Part shown: piece by piece, positions 10,177-19,476 of the stretch | Layout of the letters: the number at the start of each line of letters is the position of its first letter | Position numbering within the stretch: the stretch's first letter is position 1 | Source of the DNA: CAVSWT01 sp963731745 | Lineage (GTDB): Bacteria > Bacteroidota > Ignavibacteria > Ignavibacteriales > Ignavibacteriaceae | DNA length: 64,000 nt | Reading direction: 5' to 3' | NCBI GenBank assembly: GCA_963731745.1 | Contig: CAVSWT010000019.1 | Span: forward strand, 46,614 to 110,613 | Position numbers and translations under genes: made by a program | The notes under the pieces: generated by a model | What the model saw: only the letters and a program-made list of their open reading frames with translations | The model's database searches: none | What the model was told of the DNA's origin: nothing

Positions 10177-12735
10177 TTATCTGCCATTATAAAACTCATC
10201 ACGTTTAGTAATCTTTAAATCTTGAAGCTGTGATGCTTTTACCCTAATCTCAAATCTATAACCACGATATGTTCCGATCGGGTTCCAGGTGAAATTCATC
10301 AGCCAGCAGTCAAGGTCGCGTGAAATTTTTATTTGGGGTGCTGCAAATTCTTTTCTATCGAAATCATAACTTCCGGTAAAAGATATTTTCCATTGCGGAG
10401 TTAAGTTAAAATTTAATGACGCATTTATATTCGAATAACTAATTGAACTTAATGGAGTTGGGCTGCTCTTAGAATAAGTATATGTTAACGCAACATCCCA
10501 TGGAATTGAAAAATCAGCCTCTTTGTCAGAATAGATTCCCTGGTAAGTATTATTATCCGATTGATTAAGTACAAACTGATCCTCTTCAACTAAGCTATCA
10601 TTAACAGCATCATTAGATTTTAATTTATCACCGGAAAGAGTAGTAGAAACAGAAAAATTAAAATTAGTCATTCTTAAAAGGCCTTTACCTTCATTTATCA
10701 AAAATTTATTTAATTTATTTCCTTTTTCATTTACATCGTACAAAGTAAAATTGGAACCGCCATTAAAACTGAACCAATCCCCCACTTGTGTTCTGTAATT
10801 AAGCGAAATATCCGAAAACTTTACACTATCTGCTGCAAAATTATATCCAATTCCTCCGCCTAAATTTAATAGCTGAATTTTCTTTTCTTTTTCCGTCGTG
10901 TCGGTTGGATCTACTTGAGTTTTCATTTCAATAATATTCGAAACTGAAAAATTAATCGACTGTGATTCCTGACTTGAGATGCTTCCCCCGCCTAAAATTT
11001 CCCTTTGAAATTTATTATACTTAACTGTCTGGCCATCTGAATTTACGTAAGAATCATAATAGCCCCAGCCAGATTTAGAAAAATCCGGGGTGTAAGTGTA
11101 TGAAATTGATGGCTGCACTGTATGCCTAACAGCGCTTATACCTAACAAATTTGGCTGAAACATTCCATAAAATTTTGTAGAAGCAGAAACGCCTGTACTG
11201 AATGTTCTTACAAAATTAATCTCTTTTACATCATTAATGTCAATAATTTCAGATCCTGTCGAATCCACTCCGGCTGAATGCATTTCGATTCTTTTATTGT
11301 ACCATCTCTCGGTATATTGAAAATTTGGAGTAATGCTGACATAACCTAATTTTGGAGAAGCACTGGTTGAAAAATTATGTTGTATACCACCGCGTATTTT
11401 TAAATCGCCGTCAGTTTTAACTCTGTTATTTTGAAACCTTGAATTATAATTGAAACCTATTAGCTCATACCATTTTTGAGAACCAACGCTATTTTTATTT
11501 TTAAATGGATATTTTTGCGACATGCTGAATGTCATGCTCGGTAAAATCTCGGTGATATTACCTGTCTGTAAATTTTGATTTCTCTGATAACTTAAGGATA
11601 AGCTGTTTCCAGATTCATCCCAAGTTTTATTTAATGTTGCACTTGAAACAATATTTTTTGTAAGCTGTTGATTTATATCGGCAATATTTCTTCTAGAATT
11701 TATTCCGGATTCAAAATCGATGTTAGCATTGAAACTTAAAGTAGGAGTAAAGTTTTGGTTATGCCGCCAGCTTAATTTCCAGTCGATGCTTTCAGATCTG
11801 TCAGGATCATTTTTTAATCCTTTTACATATTTTATATATGAGGCTTCTAAATTGCCGCTGTAATTATAACGTTTTGCATATCTAAAACGGCTGTTTAAAT
11901 TATAGCTCCCGCGAGTGTAGTAATCGGCTGTTAAATTTAAATCAAAATAATCATTTATAGCCCAAAAATAACCGAAGCGTGAAAAATAAAATCCATATGT
12001 TCCATCGTTTCCGAAAGCCGGTGGTAAAATTCCAGAACGTCTTCCGGATTGAATCGGAAATACAGCAAATGGTAATGGCACGGGGAAAGGAACTCCGCCG
12101 AAATAAAACCAAACCCATTTTGCTACGAGCTGCTCTTTATCTATAACCATCATCTCCGGAGAATAAAAATAATAATGCGGAGTATCCTGTTTACATGTTG
12201 TATAATAGCCATCCTGTATGTAATAAGTATCTTTATTTACCTTCTTAATCTTTTCCCCGGTATAATAAGCTCCTTCACTTTCAGTCCCAGCCGAAGTAAT
12301 ATAACCGCGAAGGGTTTTAAAATTATATTTCATCTTTAAGCCTTCATATTTCTCACCATTTTCGGAGAGTACAGGTGTATTTACATATTTATCAGGTATT
12401 GAATCGGAAGGTACGCCAGAGGCATCAACATTATTCGTTTTAAAATCAATTGAGATGTTAGCACTTTTCAATTCTGTTTCTTTATACTTTAATGAGGCAT
12501 CTCCATAAATATCCATTTTCTTTTGTTGTATGAAAAAGACTAGCGAGTCTGATGCTGAGGAATAAATAACGGTATCTACATCGTTTTTATTTTGGACAGT
12601 AGAATCAGTAGTAATTAATGAATCTGAAGAAAACGCTGAAGCAGAATCAGAAGGAAAAGTATTTATATTATTTTCCTGAGAGAAATTCGGAAAAGCTAAA
12701 ATAATTGTGAATACGGCTGCAATTATCAATTTCAT
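10177..12735 (-). CDS. lptD: LPS-assembly protein LptD (Bacteroidota-type)
   Basis: Large outer-membrane barrel that inserts lipopolysaccharide in the outer leaflet. ATG 12735 is preferred over the upstream ATG at 12762 because it gives a standard signal peptide (MKLIIAAVFTIILAFPNFSQ). A Ser/Asp-rich linker is followed by an OstA-like beta-jellyroll (residues 75-200, with KYKETELKSANISIDF and YYTTCKQDTPHYYF). Next is the hallmark segment with GGVPFPVPLPFAVFPI and SGRRSGILPP, then about 600 residues of alternating strands forming the barrel. The last strand region ends in KRDEFYNGR instead of an aromatic. Length is within the usual range. Downstream neighbours of the ROK kinase are on the same strand with only 5 bases between, so they probably form one operon. 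Confidence 0.88.
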   Translation of the reverse strand: MKLIIAAVFTIILAFPNFSQENNINTFPSDSASAFSSDSLITTDSTVQNKNDVDTVIYSSASDSLVFFIQQKKMDIYGDASLKYKETELKSANISIDFKTNNVDASGVPSDSIPDKYVNTPVLSENGEKYEGLKMKYNFKTLRGYITSAGTESEGAYYTGEKIKKVNKDTYYIQDGYYTTCKQDTPHYYFYSPEMMVIDKEQLVAKWVWFYFGGVPFPVPLPFAVFPIQSGRRSGILPPAFGNDGTYGFYFSRFGYFWAINDYFDLNLTADYYTRGSYNLNSRFRYAKRYNYSGNLEASYIKYVKGLKNDPDRSESIDWKLSWRHNQNFTPTLSFNANIDFESGINSRRNIADINQQLTKNIVSSATLNKTWDESGNSLSLSYQRNQNLQTGNITEILPSMTFSMSQKYPFKNKNSVGSQKWYELIGFNYNSRFQNNRVKTDGDLKIRGGIQHNFSTSASPKLGYVSITPNFQYTERWYNKRIEMHSAGVDSTGSEIIDINDVKEINFVRTFSTGVSASTKFYGMFQPNLLGISAVRHTVQPSISYTYTPDFSKSGWGYYDSYVNSDGQTVKYNKFQREILGGGSISSQESQSINFSVSNIIEMKTQVDPTDTTEKEKKIQLLNLGGGIGYNFAADSVKFSDISLNYRTQVGDWFSFNGGSNFTLYDVNEKGNKLNKFLINEGKGLLRMTNFNFSVSTTLSGDKLKSNDAVNDSLVEEDQFVLNQSDNNTYQGIYSDKEADFSIPWDVALTYTYSKSSPTPLSSISYSNINASLNFNLTPQWKISFTGSYDFDRKEFAAPQIKISRDLDCWLMNFTWNPIGTYRGYRFEIRVKASQLQDLKITKRDEFYNGR

Positions 12736-12767
12736 ACAAATTAAGTTTATCACCCTAAACAATAAAA

Positions 12768-13730
12768 TTAAGATTTATAAAAAACTAATGCTGATGCTCC
12801 TTGAATTCCGGCATCATTTTTTAATTTTGCCGGCATAACTTTTACACGAGATTTTAAAGTTTTTAAAACTCTTGCATGAAGACTCTGCTGTGTCGAATCG
12901 AAAAGTAAATTTCCAAAGCCTGCAATTCCTCCCCCGATTATAAATGTGCTTATGTCAAGCAAATTGCTTACCGAAGCTAATACCGAACCAAGCTGAGTGC
13001 CCATATTTTGGATAACTGATTTCGCATATTCATCATTCTTTTCAGCAGCATTTTGGATTACCTTAGGAGTTAAATTAGTAAAATCTTCATCAATTAATTT
13101 CCAGATAAGGGATTCTTTATGTGTTTGCAATTCTTTGGTAACTCGCCTAATTAAATAGTGATTCCCAACAAAAGTTTCGATACAGCCAATTGAACCGCAT
13201 TTGCATTGGTCGCCTTTATAATCAATGGTCATATGTCCAACTTCGCCGGCAACTCCGTTTTCTCCTCTAAATATTTTATCATTCATAATAATGCCCCCAC
13301 CTACTCCTGTCCCAAGTGTTATCATAATGAAAGATGAATATTTTTTCCCTGCTCCAAAAATCATTTCACCTATTGCTGCAGCGTTAGCATCATTTTCAAT
13401 AAATACTGGTAGTTTAAATTCCTTTTCAAATAATTTGGCTAGCTTTACTTTTCCCCACCCAGGTAAGTTTGGAGGATTTTCTACTGTGCCTTTCTTGATT
13501 GATACTACACCGGGCGATCCAATTCCAATTCCCTTTAACTTGTAATTATTTTTTTCAAGAAGCATATTTATGCCGGCGGATATTTGAGCAATAACTTTTT
13601 TGGGTCCACCATCTGCTTCGGTTTTAAGCGATGTTTTTTTTATGATCTTCCCTTTTTGAGAGACGATACCAACTTTCACATTCGTTCCGCCTAAATCTAC
13701 TCCGATTGCAAATTTTTCTGTTTTGGACAT
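12768..13730 (-). CDS. glk: ROK-family glucokinase
   Basis: Sugar kinase, most likely phosphorylating glucose with ATP at the start of glycolysis. The ATP-binding DLGGTNVKVG motif is at residues 12-21. The catalytic Asp114 is in IENDAN, and the GTGVGGGII phosphate loop is near residue 140. The ROK zinc site is complete: His166, Cys176, Cys178 and Cys183 in the CKCGSIGC signature. The absence of a helix-turn-helix N-terminus marks it as a kinase, not a repressor. Length of 320 is normal. Substrate specificity between glucose, N-acetylglucosamine and mannose cannot be fixed from motifs. It is the first gene of a likely glk-lptD-NYN operon, starting after a terminator. Confidence 0.88.
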   Translation of the reverse strand: MSKTEKFAIGVDLGGTNVKVGIVSQKGKIIKKTSLKTEADGGPKKVIAQISAGINMLLEKNNYKLKGIGIGSPGVVSIKKGTVENPPNLPGWGKVKLAKLFEKEFKLPVFIENDANAAAIGEMIFGAGKKYSSFIMITLGTGVGGGIIMNDKIFRGENGVAGEVGHMTIDYKGDQCKCGSIGCIETFVGNHYLIRRVTKELQTHKESLIWKLIDEDFTNLTPKVIQNAAEKNDEYAKSVIQNMGTQLGSVLASVSNLLDISTFIIGGGIAGFGNLLFDSTQQSLHARVLKTLKSRVKVMPAKLKNDAGIQGASALVFYKS

Positions 13731-13771
13731 TTGGCCCTTCGTAATTGTTTATGTTAGACGAACAAATAAAC

Positions 13772-13811
13772 AAAAGTGCATCAGGCAAACAAATTAACCC
13801 GATGCACTTTT
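13772..13811 (-). terminator. Rho-independent terminator upstream of glk
   Basis: An 11-bp perfect inverted repeat AAAAGTGCATC / GATGCACTTTT has an 18-base loop and is followed, in the minus direction, by TTTTGTTTATTTG. It ends transcription of the LEA-like lipoprotein gene (13884-14441) before glk. Confidence 0.8.
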
Positions 13812-13883
13812 ATATTTGAATTAAATAAATCCTAGTTTGTAAATTGGTGATCTACTATTTTTAATTCATTTGGATAAGTGATA

Positions 13884-14441
13884 TCACCGTATGGCTGAAG
13901 TAACTGTTGGCTGTGCATACAAAGTTAATTTTGATGAAGAACTGCTTTTTCCGCCTAGCGCTAACACCAAATTGATGATATCATTATATGATTTATCTTT
14001 GAAAAAAGTTAATAAATCAAAATTCATTTGCAGTGGTAATATTGAAGTTTGTCCGGTTCCGGGAACAACAACCGGGGCGCCAATATTTCCTGAAATTGTT
14101 TCCTTGTCATTAATTAATAATCTCCACGGAAAAGATTTTAACGTCGCAGTGCTCTGTTTAGTTCCTCCTGTTCCATCATTAGGATTTTTAGCTTCCACGT
14201 TTAATGTAAAAGAAACCGGCAGCTTGCCTTGTGCAAACGCCGAAGTTAATTTTAAACCTTCTGACAAGGTAAAATCACTAAGTTTAGATTTATTAGAAAT
14301 TGGAATTCCGTTAACTTGAAATCCATTCACATTGCCTAATTTGAATTTTAATCTGGAGATATTTACAAATGTATCATAAACACTGCAGCTGATATTTGAA
14401 AGCGCGAATAAGATTAACAGTAATAAAAATTTGTTTTTCAT
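13884..14441 (-). CDS. LEA type 2-like lipoprotein
   Basis: The 185-residue product has a lipoprotein signal peptide (hydrophobic run, lipobox SNISC, Cys19). The rest is beta-rich, and a stretch (LPVSFTLNVEAKNPND) shows the hydrophobic-alternating N-P-N pattern of LEA-14/WHy domains, an Ig-like fold found in desiccation and stress proteins. The second half predicts exported strands ending in Ser-rich low complexity (KSSSSSKLTLYAQ). It is anchored in the periplasmic or outer membrane leaflet. It is monocistronic or the last gene of the operon with the oxidoreductase at 14463, and ends with the terminator at 13772-13811. Function is not known. Confidence 0.6.
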   Translation of the reverse strand: MKNKFLLLLILFALSNISCSVYDTFVNISRLKFKLGNVNGFQVNGIPISNKSKLSDFTLSEGLKLTSAFAQGKLPVSFTLNVEAKNPNDGTGGTKQSTATLKSFPWRLLINDKETISGNIGAPVVVPGTGQTSILPLQMNFDLLTFFKDKSYNDIINLVLALGGKSSSSSKLTLYAQPTVTSAIR

Positions 14442-14462
14442 AAATGAACTCCCTAATAAGTA

Positions 14463-15452
14463 TTAACTCACTTTTGATTCTTCAATTTTCTTCATAATTA
14501 TTTGAGCAACCTGTAGTGCATGAAGGCCATCCTCACCTGATACAACAGGCGGAATTTGATCTTTAACTGAATTTATAAAGAGCTGCAGCTCATATTGTAA
14601 AGCGTTTATTTCTTTTATTTCTGGCTGTTCGTAAACAATATTTTTTTTCTTTTCACCAATTCCAATTTCGCCGAATGTGATAACCGAAGATTCACTTTTC
14701 TTGCCGGCTGGAATCAATCGATAAACTTCAGAAACACCAGTTATAAAATCTAAAGCGATATAATTATCTCTTTGAAATATTCTCATTTTTCTCATTTTCT
14801 TTTGAGAAATTCTGCTTGCGGTAACATTTGCCACAGCTCCGTTTTCAAATTGTATTCTCGCATTTGCTATATCTAAAGAATCCGAAACTACTGCAACGCC
14901 GCTGGCTTCAACACTTTTAACTTTGCTTTTGACCAAGCTTAAAATGATATCAATATCATGTATCATTAAATCAAGTACAACGGCCACGTCAGTTCCCCGC
15001 GGATTAAATTGTGCTAGCCTGTCAGTTTGTATAAACATAGGTTCAAGTAAATATTCTTCAAGTGATATTAAAGCCGGGTTGAATCTTTCTATATGACCAA
15101 CTTGAAGATTTAATTTTTTTTCTGCAGCAATTTTTACAATTTCTTCCGCCTGGGGAATAGTTGCTGTGATTGGCTTTTCAACAAAGATGTGAGTGTTGTT
15201 ATCTAAACATGCTTTTGCAAGTTCATAATGTGCACTTGTTGTGGCAGCGATTGAAATGCATTCAACTTCATTTAATAATTCAATAATTGTATTATATGCT
15301 TTAACTCCGTATTCTTTAGAAGCTGATTCAGATTGTGATTTATTAGAATCATAAATTCCAACTAACTCACAATTCTCAATTGACTTCAGCATTTTTATGT
15401 GAAGTTTACCGAGATGGCCTGTGCCTATTACTCCAATTTTAACTTTAGCCAT
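14463..15452 (-). CDS. Gfo/Idh/MocA-family oxidoreductase
   Basis: NAD(P)-dependent dehydrogenase of the glucose-fructose oxidoreductase family. The Rossmann fold has GVIGTGHLGKLH at residues 7-18, and the EKPITATIPQAEEI helix cap near residue 93 carries the conserved Lys of the EKP motif. The GHIERFNPA segment near residue 118 and DLMIHDIDI near 161 belong to the C-terminal beta domain with the catalytic-type His. At 329 residues it is normal. Family members oxidise sugars, inositol or sugar nucleotides; some act in UDP-sugar synthesis for cell-surface glycans. The substrate is not clear here. It is co-directional with its neighbours, with two bases separating it from the plug-type protein upstream. 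Confidence 0.83.
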   Translation of the reverse strand: MAKVKIGVIGTGHLGKLHIKMLKSIENCELVGIYDSNKSQSESASKEYGVKAYNTIIELLNEVECISIAATTSAHYELAKACLDNNTHIFVEKPITATIPQAEEIVKIAAEKKLNLQVGHIERFNPALISLEEYLLEPMFIQTDRLAQFNPRGTDVAVVLDLMIHDIDIILSLVKSKVKSVEASGVAVVSDSLDIANARIQFENGAVANVTASRISQKKMRKMRIFQRDNYIALDFITGVSEVYRLIPAGKKSESSVITFGEIGIGEKKKNIVYEQPEIKEINALQYELQLFINSVKDQIPPVVSGEDGLHALQVAQIIMKKIEESKVS

Positions 15453-15454
15453 AA

Positions 15455-16687
15455 TTATTTGCTTATAATTTTTTTGTATGCAATTATTTTATCATAACCG
15501 CCATAATTCGGATCATTATAAAATAGAAATATATAATATTCATTTGTGGTTTGCCAACTATTTCCCTCAAGCGTAAGCCAATCAATATTTTTAATTTGAT
15601 TATTTATATAATCAGCAGTCACATATTGATAATCATATATCCCTCTTTTTAATTCAATAGTTTTTGAGTAAATCCCTCCTGAATTTTCCATTTTATATTG
15701 AGGTAAAACTATCCAATCGTTAAAGGCTCCTACCAAATAAATATCCCCAAATGAAGGGTCAGGCGGACGGATTGAGAATGTAACATTTAAGTAAGAAGCA
15801 AAAGCATTTTCAGGATTTGTTAATAGAAAACTGCCATTTAAATCTTTATTCCCATTTGTAAAAAATCTTGAATATTCTAATCCGTCAAATTGAGCTTTAA
15901 TGTTTTTTGAATTGAATTTATTAGTGTTCCTAGAATCAGTTTCTCTGTATTCATTCCCCGGCCTTATATCTTTTGCTGAAAATGAAAAACTTCTATTTCC
16001 ATCCCAATAATATTGACGATAATCGGTATTAAATTTTCTATCGACTATGATTGGATATTCGAGTTTTTTATTTTCTATAATTTCTACTTCATCAACAAAG
16101 TTAGGAAACAACTCATCAGGCAGATTAAAACTGGCAGTTAAATTGAAAACTCTGCCTAAATCCTGAGGAAAATATGTTTTGTCTTCCATTAATTGTTTTT
16201 TTATGGTTACATTTAAATTTAATTCTTCTTTAATTACATAAAATTTTCCCACAGCGTAAACAACTGAAGTGTCGAATGAATCAGTAATGTAGAATTTCCA
16301 TTTACCAGAAAATGGAAAGGATACGTAACCTTTTTCATCCGGGAAACTGCCAAAGTATCCATATCTTGCATCTTCAATAGTTGTTGGTAAGTTATAGACT
16401 TCCAATTCGGTTGAAACATTTTGTCCAAAATTTGCTAGAAAAACATTGTCCGTTGCATTCCAATTTTTATCACAGAATCTAAAAACTATTTTTAAATTTG
16501 GAATACTTGCCGACTTTATATCAAATTCAATATTTAAATAGCTTGCAGATTCTTCACCGACAATGATTACCGGCAAGGCAGTTTTACTGTCGCTATAAGA
16601 TTTGAGGCTTTTGATCTCAACATCGGCTGCTGCAATAAAATTGGGAATGAAGGAAGCAATTAAAAGAACAAAAAAAATAAATTTCAA
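15455..16687 (-). CDS. Type IX secretion system plug-type protein (DUF5103)
   Basis: The 410-residue secreted protein has a signal peptide ending in IAAA. Its N-terminal region has LNIEFDIKS and the FRFCDKNWNATDNVFLANFG segment typical of DUF5103. Members plug the periplasmic face of the SprA translocon of T9SS. A middle strand-rich domain follows. The last 90 residues (GDIYLVGAFNDWIVLPQYKM, GGIYSKTIELKRGIYDYQY) form an AMPK/CBM48-like E-set domain. No lipobox is seen. Its presence fits with the three sorting-domain proteins in this window. The core translocon genes (sprA, porV and others) are not in the window. Confidence 0.85.
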   Translation of the reverse strand: MKFIFFVLLIASFIPNFIAAADVEIKSLKSYSDSKTALPVIIVGEESASYLNIEFDIKSASIPNLKIVFRFCDKNWNATDNVFLANFGQNVSTELEVYNLPTTIEDARYGYFGSFPDEKGYVSFPFSGKWKFYITDSFDTSVVYAVGKFYVIKEELNLNVTIKKQLMEDKTYFPQDLGRVFNLTASFNLPDELFPNFVDEVEIIENKKLEYPIIVDRKFNTDYRQYYWDGNRSFSFSAKDIRPGNEYRETDSRNTNKFNSKNIKAQFDGLEYSRFFTNGNKDLNGSFLLTNPENAFASYLNVTFSIRPPDPSFGDIYLVGAFNDWIVLPQYKMENSGGIYSKTIELKRGIYDYQYVTADYINNQIKNIDWLTLEGNSWQTTNEYYIFLFYNDPNYGGYDKIIAYKKIISK

Positions 16688-16712
16688 AAAATCTCCCTAT
16701 TTATAATTCAGA

Positions 16713-16952
16713 TTATATATTAAATATTTCCACGCACTTAATTGATTGATGAGGAATGAAAATTCTTACTTGATGATTTTCTCTCATTGTTTCCAATAAA
16801 ATACCATCATCATAAACGGAAGTTAACTTACCCGATTTAAAAACAATTTCGTATAGAGGAGTATCGCCGTTAGGATCCACAGTTGCACCGTAATTCTCAT
16901 GTAGAATAACATTTAATGTTTTCCCAATAAATTCATTCCAATCCATTTTCAT
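16713..16952 (-). CDS. Small conserved-looking protein, unknown function
   Basis: The 79 residues form a soluble, beta-rich protein with no signal peptide. It ends with the strand RIFIPHQSIKCVEIFNI. It resembles small Sm-like or Hfq-like beta-barrels in strand pattern (LTSVYDDGILLET, then a return strand), but no family motif is clear. It follows the upstream secreted protein by four bases, so it is likely translationally coupled to it. The start ATG at 16952 has a second ATG two codons later, and either could be used. Confidence 0.5.
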   Translation of the reverse strand: MKMDWNEFIGKTLNVILHENYGATVDPNGDTPLYEIVFKSGKLTSVYDDGILLETMRENHQVRIFIPHQSIKCVEIFNI

Positions 16953-16956
16953 TTTT

Positions 16957-17670
16957 TTACCTTTTTAATTCTCTATTTAATTCTTCTTTTAATTTATCTG
17001 CATCTAAACAAAAGTAATATGTTGATAAAAAATGTTCCGCAGATGATTCTTCGCCTGCGTTGATATAATTAGCATAACCGGCTGCTATAGCTCCTAACAT
17101 TTCTTTACTATTTATGCAATCACTCTTTTTAAAACGGAAATATTGATCTAAATAATCTATGATGTCTTCATTTTCATTTATAAATAAATCATAAATTTCA
17201 TCGTTTATTCCAAACACTTCGCCGCTTTCATATTTCCAGCAATTGATTGGGCTAAAGGTAGTATAGCTCTCTCCGTTAAAGTGATCAAAAATAGGATTGC
17301 CTGTTATGATAATCTTACCAGGGACCTCATCTGATTCAACTTCATAGGGCGCAGTTATACCTGAATAAATTGAATCCGATAGATAGAAGGAATCGATTGT
17401 TGAAAAAATGTAAAATGTATAAAAAGTCTGCCCGGAAGACACTACAGAATCTGATAATTCCAATTCATTGATTCCGTCATTATCTAAATCGACTGAATCG
17501 ATTGAGGGATTGATGAATTTTTTTTGATAGACTAAAGTATCATTTTTAAGAACCTTTAGTATTGAGTTATTAATAGAAACGGAAAAATCTCCTGCACTAA
17601 AATTCGCTTCTTGACAAAATGAATTTATTGAAACAAAAATTAGAGCGAATGATATGAGTAAATATTTCAT
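16957..17670 (-). CDS. Secreted protein with FG-GAP/EF-like DLDNDG motif, unknown function
   Basis: The 237-residue protein has a clear signal peptide (MKYLLISFALIFVSINSFCQ). The N-terminal half contains VDLDNDGINELELS, the calcium-binding Asp-rich loop of FG-GAP or dockerin-like repeats, in beta-strand context. The C-terminal half is helical, with several acidic stretches. No enzymatic motif. It is followed directly by the 79-residue protein, and is the first gene of a likely short operon. Upstream to 17753 the region holds the pnt terminator. Confidence 0.5.
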   Translation of the reverse strand: MKYLLISFALIFVSINSFCQEANFSAGDFSVSINNSILKVLKNDTLVYQKKFINPSIDSVDLDNDGINELELSDSVVSSGQTFYTFYIFSTIDSFYLSDSIYSGITAPYEVESDEVPGKIIITGNPIFDHFNGESYTTFSPINCWKYESGEVFGINDEIYDLFINENEDIIDYLDQYFRFKKSDCINSKEMLGAIAAGYANYINAGEESSAEHFLSTYYFCLDADKLKEELNRELKR

Positions 17671-17752
17671 TTGATGAGAATAAAAATTAAGTAACGTAAG
17701 TAAATATAATAGTTTAGAAATTAGTAAGCATATTACAAATTGGGCATAAAAA

Positions 17753-17772
17753 ATCCCCTGAAATCAGGGGAT
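17753..17772 (-). terminator. Rho-independent terminator of the pnt operon
   Basis: A perfect 8-bp stem ATCCCCTG / CAGGGGAT with a 4-base loop begins 14 bases after the pntB stop. In the minus direction it is followed by TTTTTT. It ends the transhydrogenase operon. Confidence 0.88.
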
Positions 17773-17785
17773 AAAAATTATTTTT

Positions 17786-19171
17786 TTAAAGATTTTTTAT
17801 TTCATTCGCCAGTTTAGTTACAGCATCCTTTGCATCTCCAAAATACATTAATGCATTTGGATAGAAAAATAATTCATTATCAATTCCAGCGTAACCAGGA
17901 TTTAACGACCTCTTATTAATGATTACAGTTTTTGCGTAATCTACATTTAATATCGGCATACCATAAATCGGACTAGCCGGATTATTTCTTGCAGCCGGAT
18001 TAACAACGTCATTTGCACCAATAATTAAAACCACATCCGTATTATTGAAATCATCATTTATATCTTCTAAAGCAAACAGTTTATCATAAGGAACATTAGC
18101 TTCAGCAAGCAATACATTCATGTGGCCAGGCATTCTTCCGGCAACCGGGTGAATAGCAAAGCGAACATTTATATTTTTCTTTTCAAGCTGAGTCATTAAT
18201 TCCATAACTGAATGCTGCGCTTGAGCAACAGCCATTCCATAACCGGGAACTATTATAACACTTGAGGCTGCGTCAAATATCATTGCGGCTTCCTCAACAT
18301 CAACTGATTTAACGTCACCCTTTGGACCTTCACCAGTATCGGAACCAGCGCCTGTACCTCCTGCAGAACTCCATCCTCCAAGCAATACATTCATTAATGA
18401 GCGGTTCATTCCACGGCACATAATCAAAGTTAAAATGATTCCTGAGGCACCAACTAAAGCACCAGCTATAATTAATTCATTATTCCTCAAAACAAAACCG
18501 GTAGTTGAAGCAGCAATCCCTGAATATGAATTTAACAAAGAAATTGCTACCGGCATATCAGCTCCGCCGATGGGAAGAACCAATAAAACACCGAGTATTA
18601 GTGAAACTATAGTAACAATAATCACTAAAAGTGAATTACCTGGATTGATAACAATTATAACTCCGGCAACTATTACCGCAACCAGCAGCAATGCATTTAA
18701 CGGATGCTGTCCGGGATATTTTACAACTTTTCCAGTTACCAGTCCTTGAAGCTTACCAAACGCAATCATAGATCCTGTAAAGGTAACACTACCAATAAGT
18801 AAACTAAGTATAATTGCAATACCAGTATCGATCGGGATAAATGGAGAAATTTTATAATACTCGGACATAGCGACTAATAGCGAAGCGCCTCCACCAAAAC
18901 CATTTAGTAAGCCTACCATTTGCGGCATGCCGGTCATTGGAATTTTCATTGCCATTATCGCTCCAACAGCAGAACCAATAATAACTCCAATAATTATCCA
19001 TTCATATGTCAATACATTTTTGTCAAAAAGAGTTACAATAATTGCTATTGCCATTCCGATTGAGGCGTACAAGTTTCCAGTTCTTGCAGTTTTAGGCGAG
19101 CCTAATTTTTTTATTCCGAATATGAAAAATATTGATGAGATTAGATAAGAAATTTCTATAAATACATTCAT
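17786..19171 (-). CDS. pntB: Proton-translocating NAD(P) transhydrogenase subunit beta
   Basis: Inner-membrane subunit that couples hydride transfer between NADH and NADP+ to proton flow. The first 270 residues are about nine transmembrane helices. Domain III (residues 285-461) binds NADP(H): VPGYGMAVAQAQH near residue 305, IHPVAGRMPGHMNVLLAEA near residue 338, and the GANDVVNPAA motif near residue 390. At 461 residues it matches the family. It is the last gene of a compact three-gene operon, seven bases after pntAB, and is followed by a terminator. The system supplies NADPH for biosynthesis. Confidence 0.96.
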   Translation of the reverse strand: MNVFIEISYLISSIFFIFGIKKLGSPKTARTGNLYASIGMAIAIIVTLFDKNVLTYEWIIIGVIIGSAVGAIMAMKIPMTGMPQMVGLLNGFGGGASLLVAMSEYYKISPFIPIDTGIAIILSLLIGSVTFTGSMIAFGKLQGLVTGKVVKYPGQHPLNALLLVAVIVAGVIIVINPGNSLLVIIVTIVSLILGVLLVLPIGGADMPVAISLLNSYSGIAASTTGFVLRNNELIIAGALVGASGIILTLIMCRGMNRSLMNVLLGGWSSAGGTGAGSDTGEGPKGDVKSVDVEEAAMIFDAASSVIIVPGYGMAVAQAQHSVMELMTQLEKKNINVRFAIHPVAGRMPGHMNVLLAEANVPYDKLFALEDINDDFNNTDVVLIIGANDVVNPAARNNPASPIYGMPILNVDYAKTVIINKRSLNPGYAGIDNELFFYPNALMYFGDAKDAVTKLANEIKNL

Positions 19172-19178
19172 TTTTTAC

Positions 19179-19460
19179 TCACTTCTTTTTGAACATTTTG
19201 AGCATTCTATCAGTAACCAAGAATCCCCCGACTACATTTATCATAGCAAATATTACCGCGATCAATCCGAGAATTGTGCTTATAGTAAATTGTTCCAGCC
19301 CAGCGCTTAATAAAGCACCAACAATTGTAATCCCGGAAATTGCATTGGAGCCTGACATAAGCGGCGTATGCAGCGTTGGAGGAACTTTTGCAATTAATTC
19401 GAAACCGACAAAAATTGCCAGTACGAAAACATAAATCAGCATTAAAAATTCACCTTCCAT
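19179..19460 (-). CDS. pntAB: NAD(P) transhydrogenase subunit alpha, membrane part
   Basis: The 93-residue membrane protein has three hydrophobic helices and the TPLMSGSNAISGITI motif that lines the proton channel in domain II. In some bacteria the alpha chain is a single protein, but here it is split into a soluble (PntAA) and a membrane (PntAB) chain. This is the arrangement seen in Rhodospirillum and many other phyla. The basic end (MLKMFKKK) is cytoplasmic. It sits 16 bases after pntAA and seven before pntB. Confidence 0.93.
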   Translation of the reverse strand: MEGEFLMLIYVFVLAIFVGFELIAKVPPTLHTPLMSGSNAISGITIVGALLSAGLEQFTISTILGLIAVIFAMINVVGGFLVTDRMLKMFKKK

Positions 19461-19476
19461 AATTATCCCTTTTTAA

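Noticed and set aside
13891..14319. Plus-strand open frame of 142 codons
   Set aside because: Complementary to the LEA-like lipoprotein gene, which has a lipobox, start site and terminator; the antisense frame has none.
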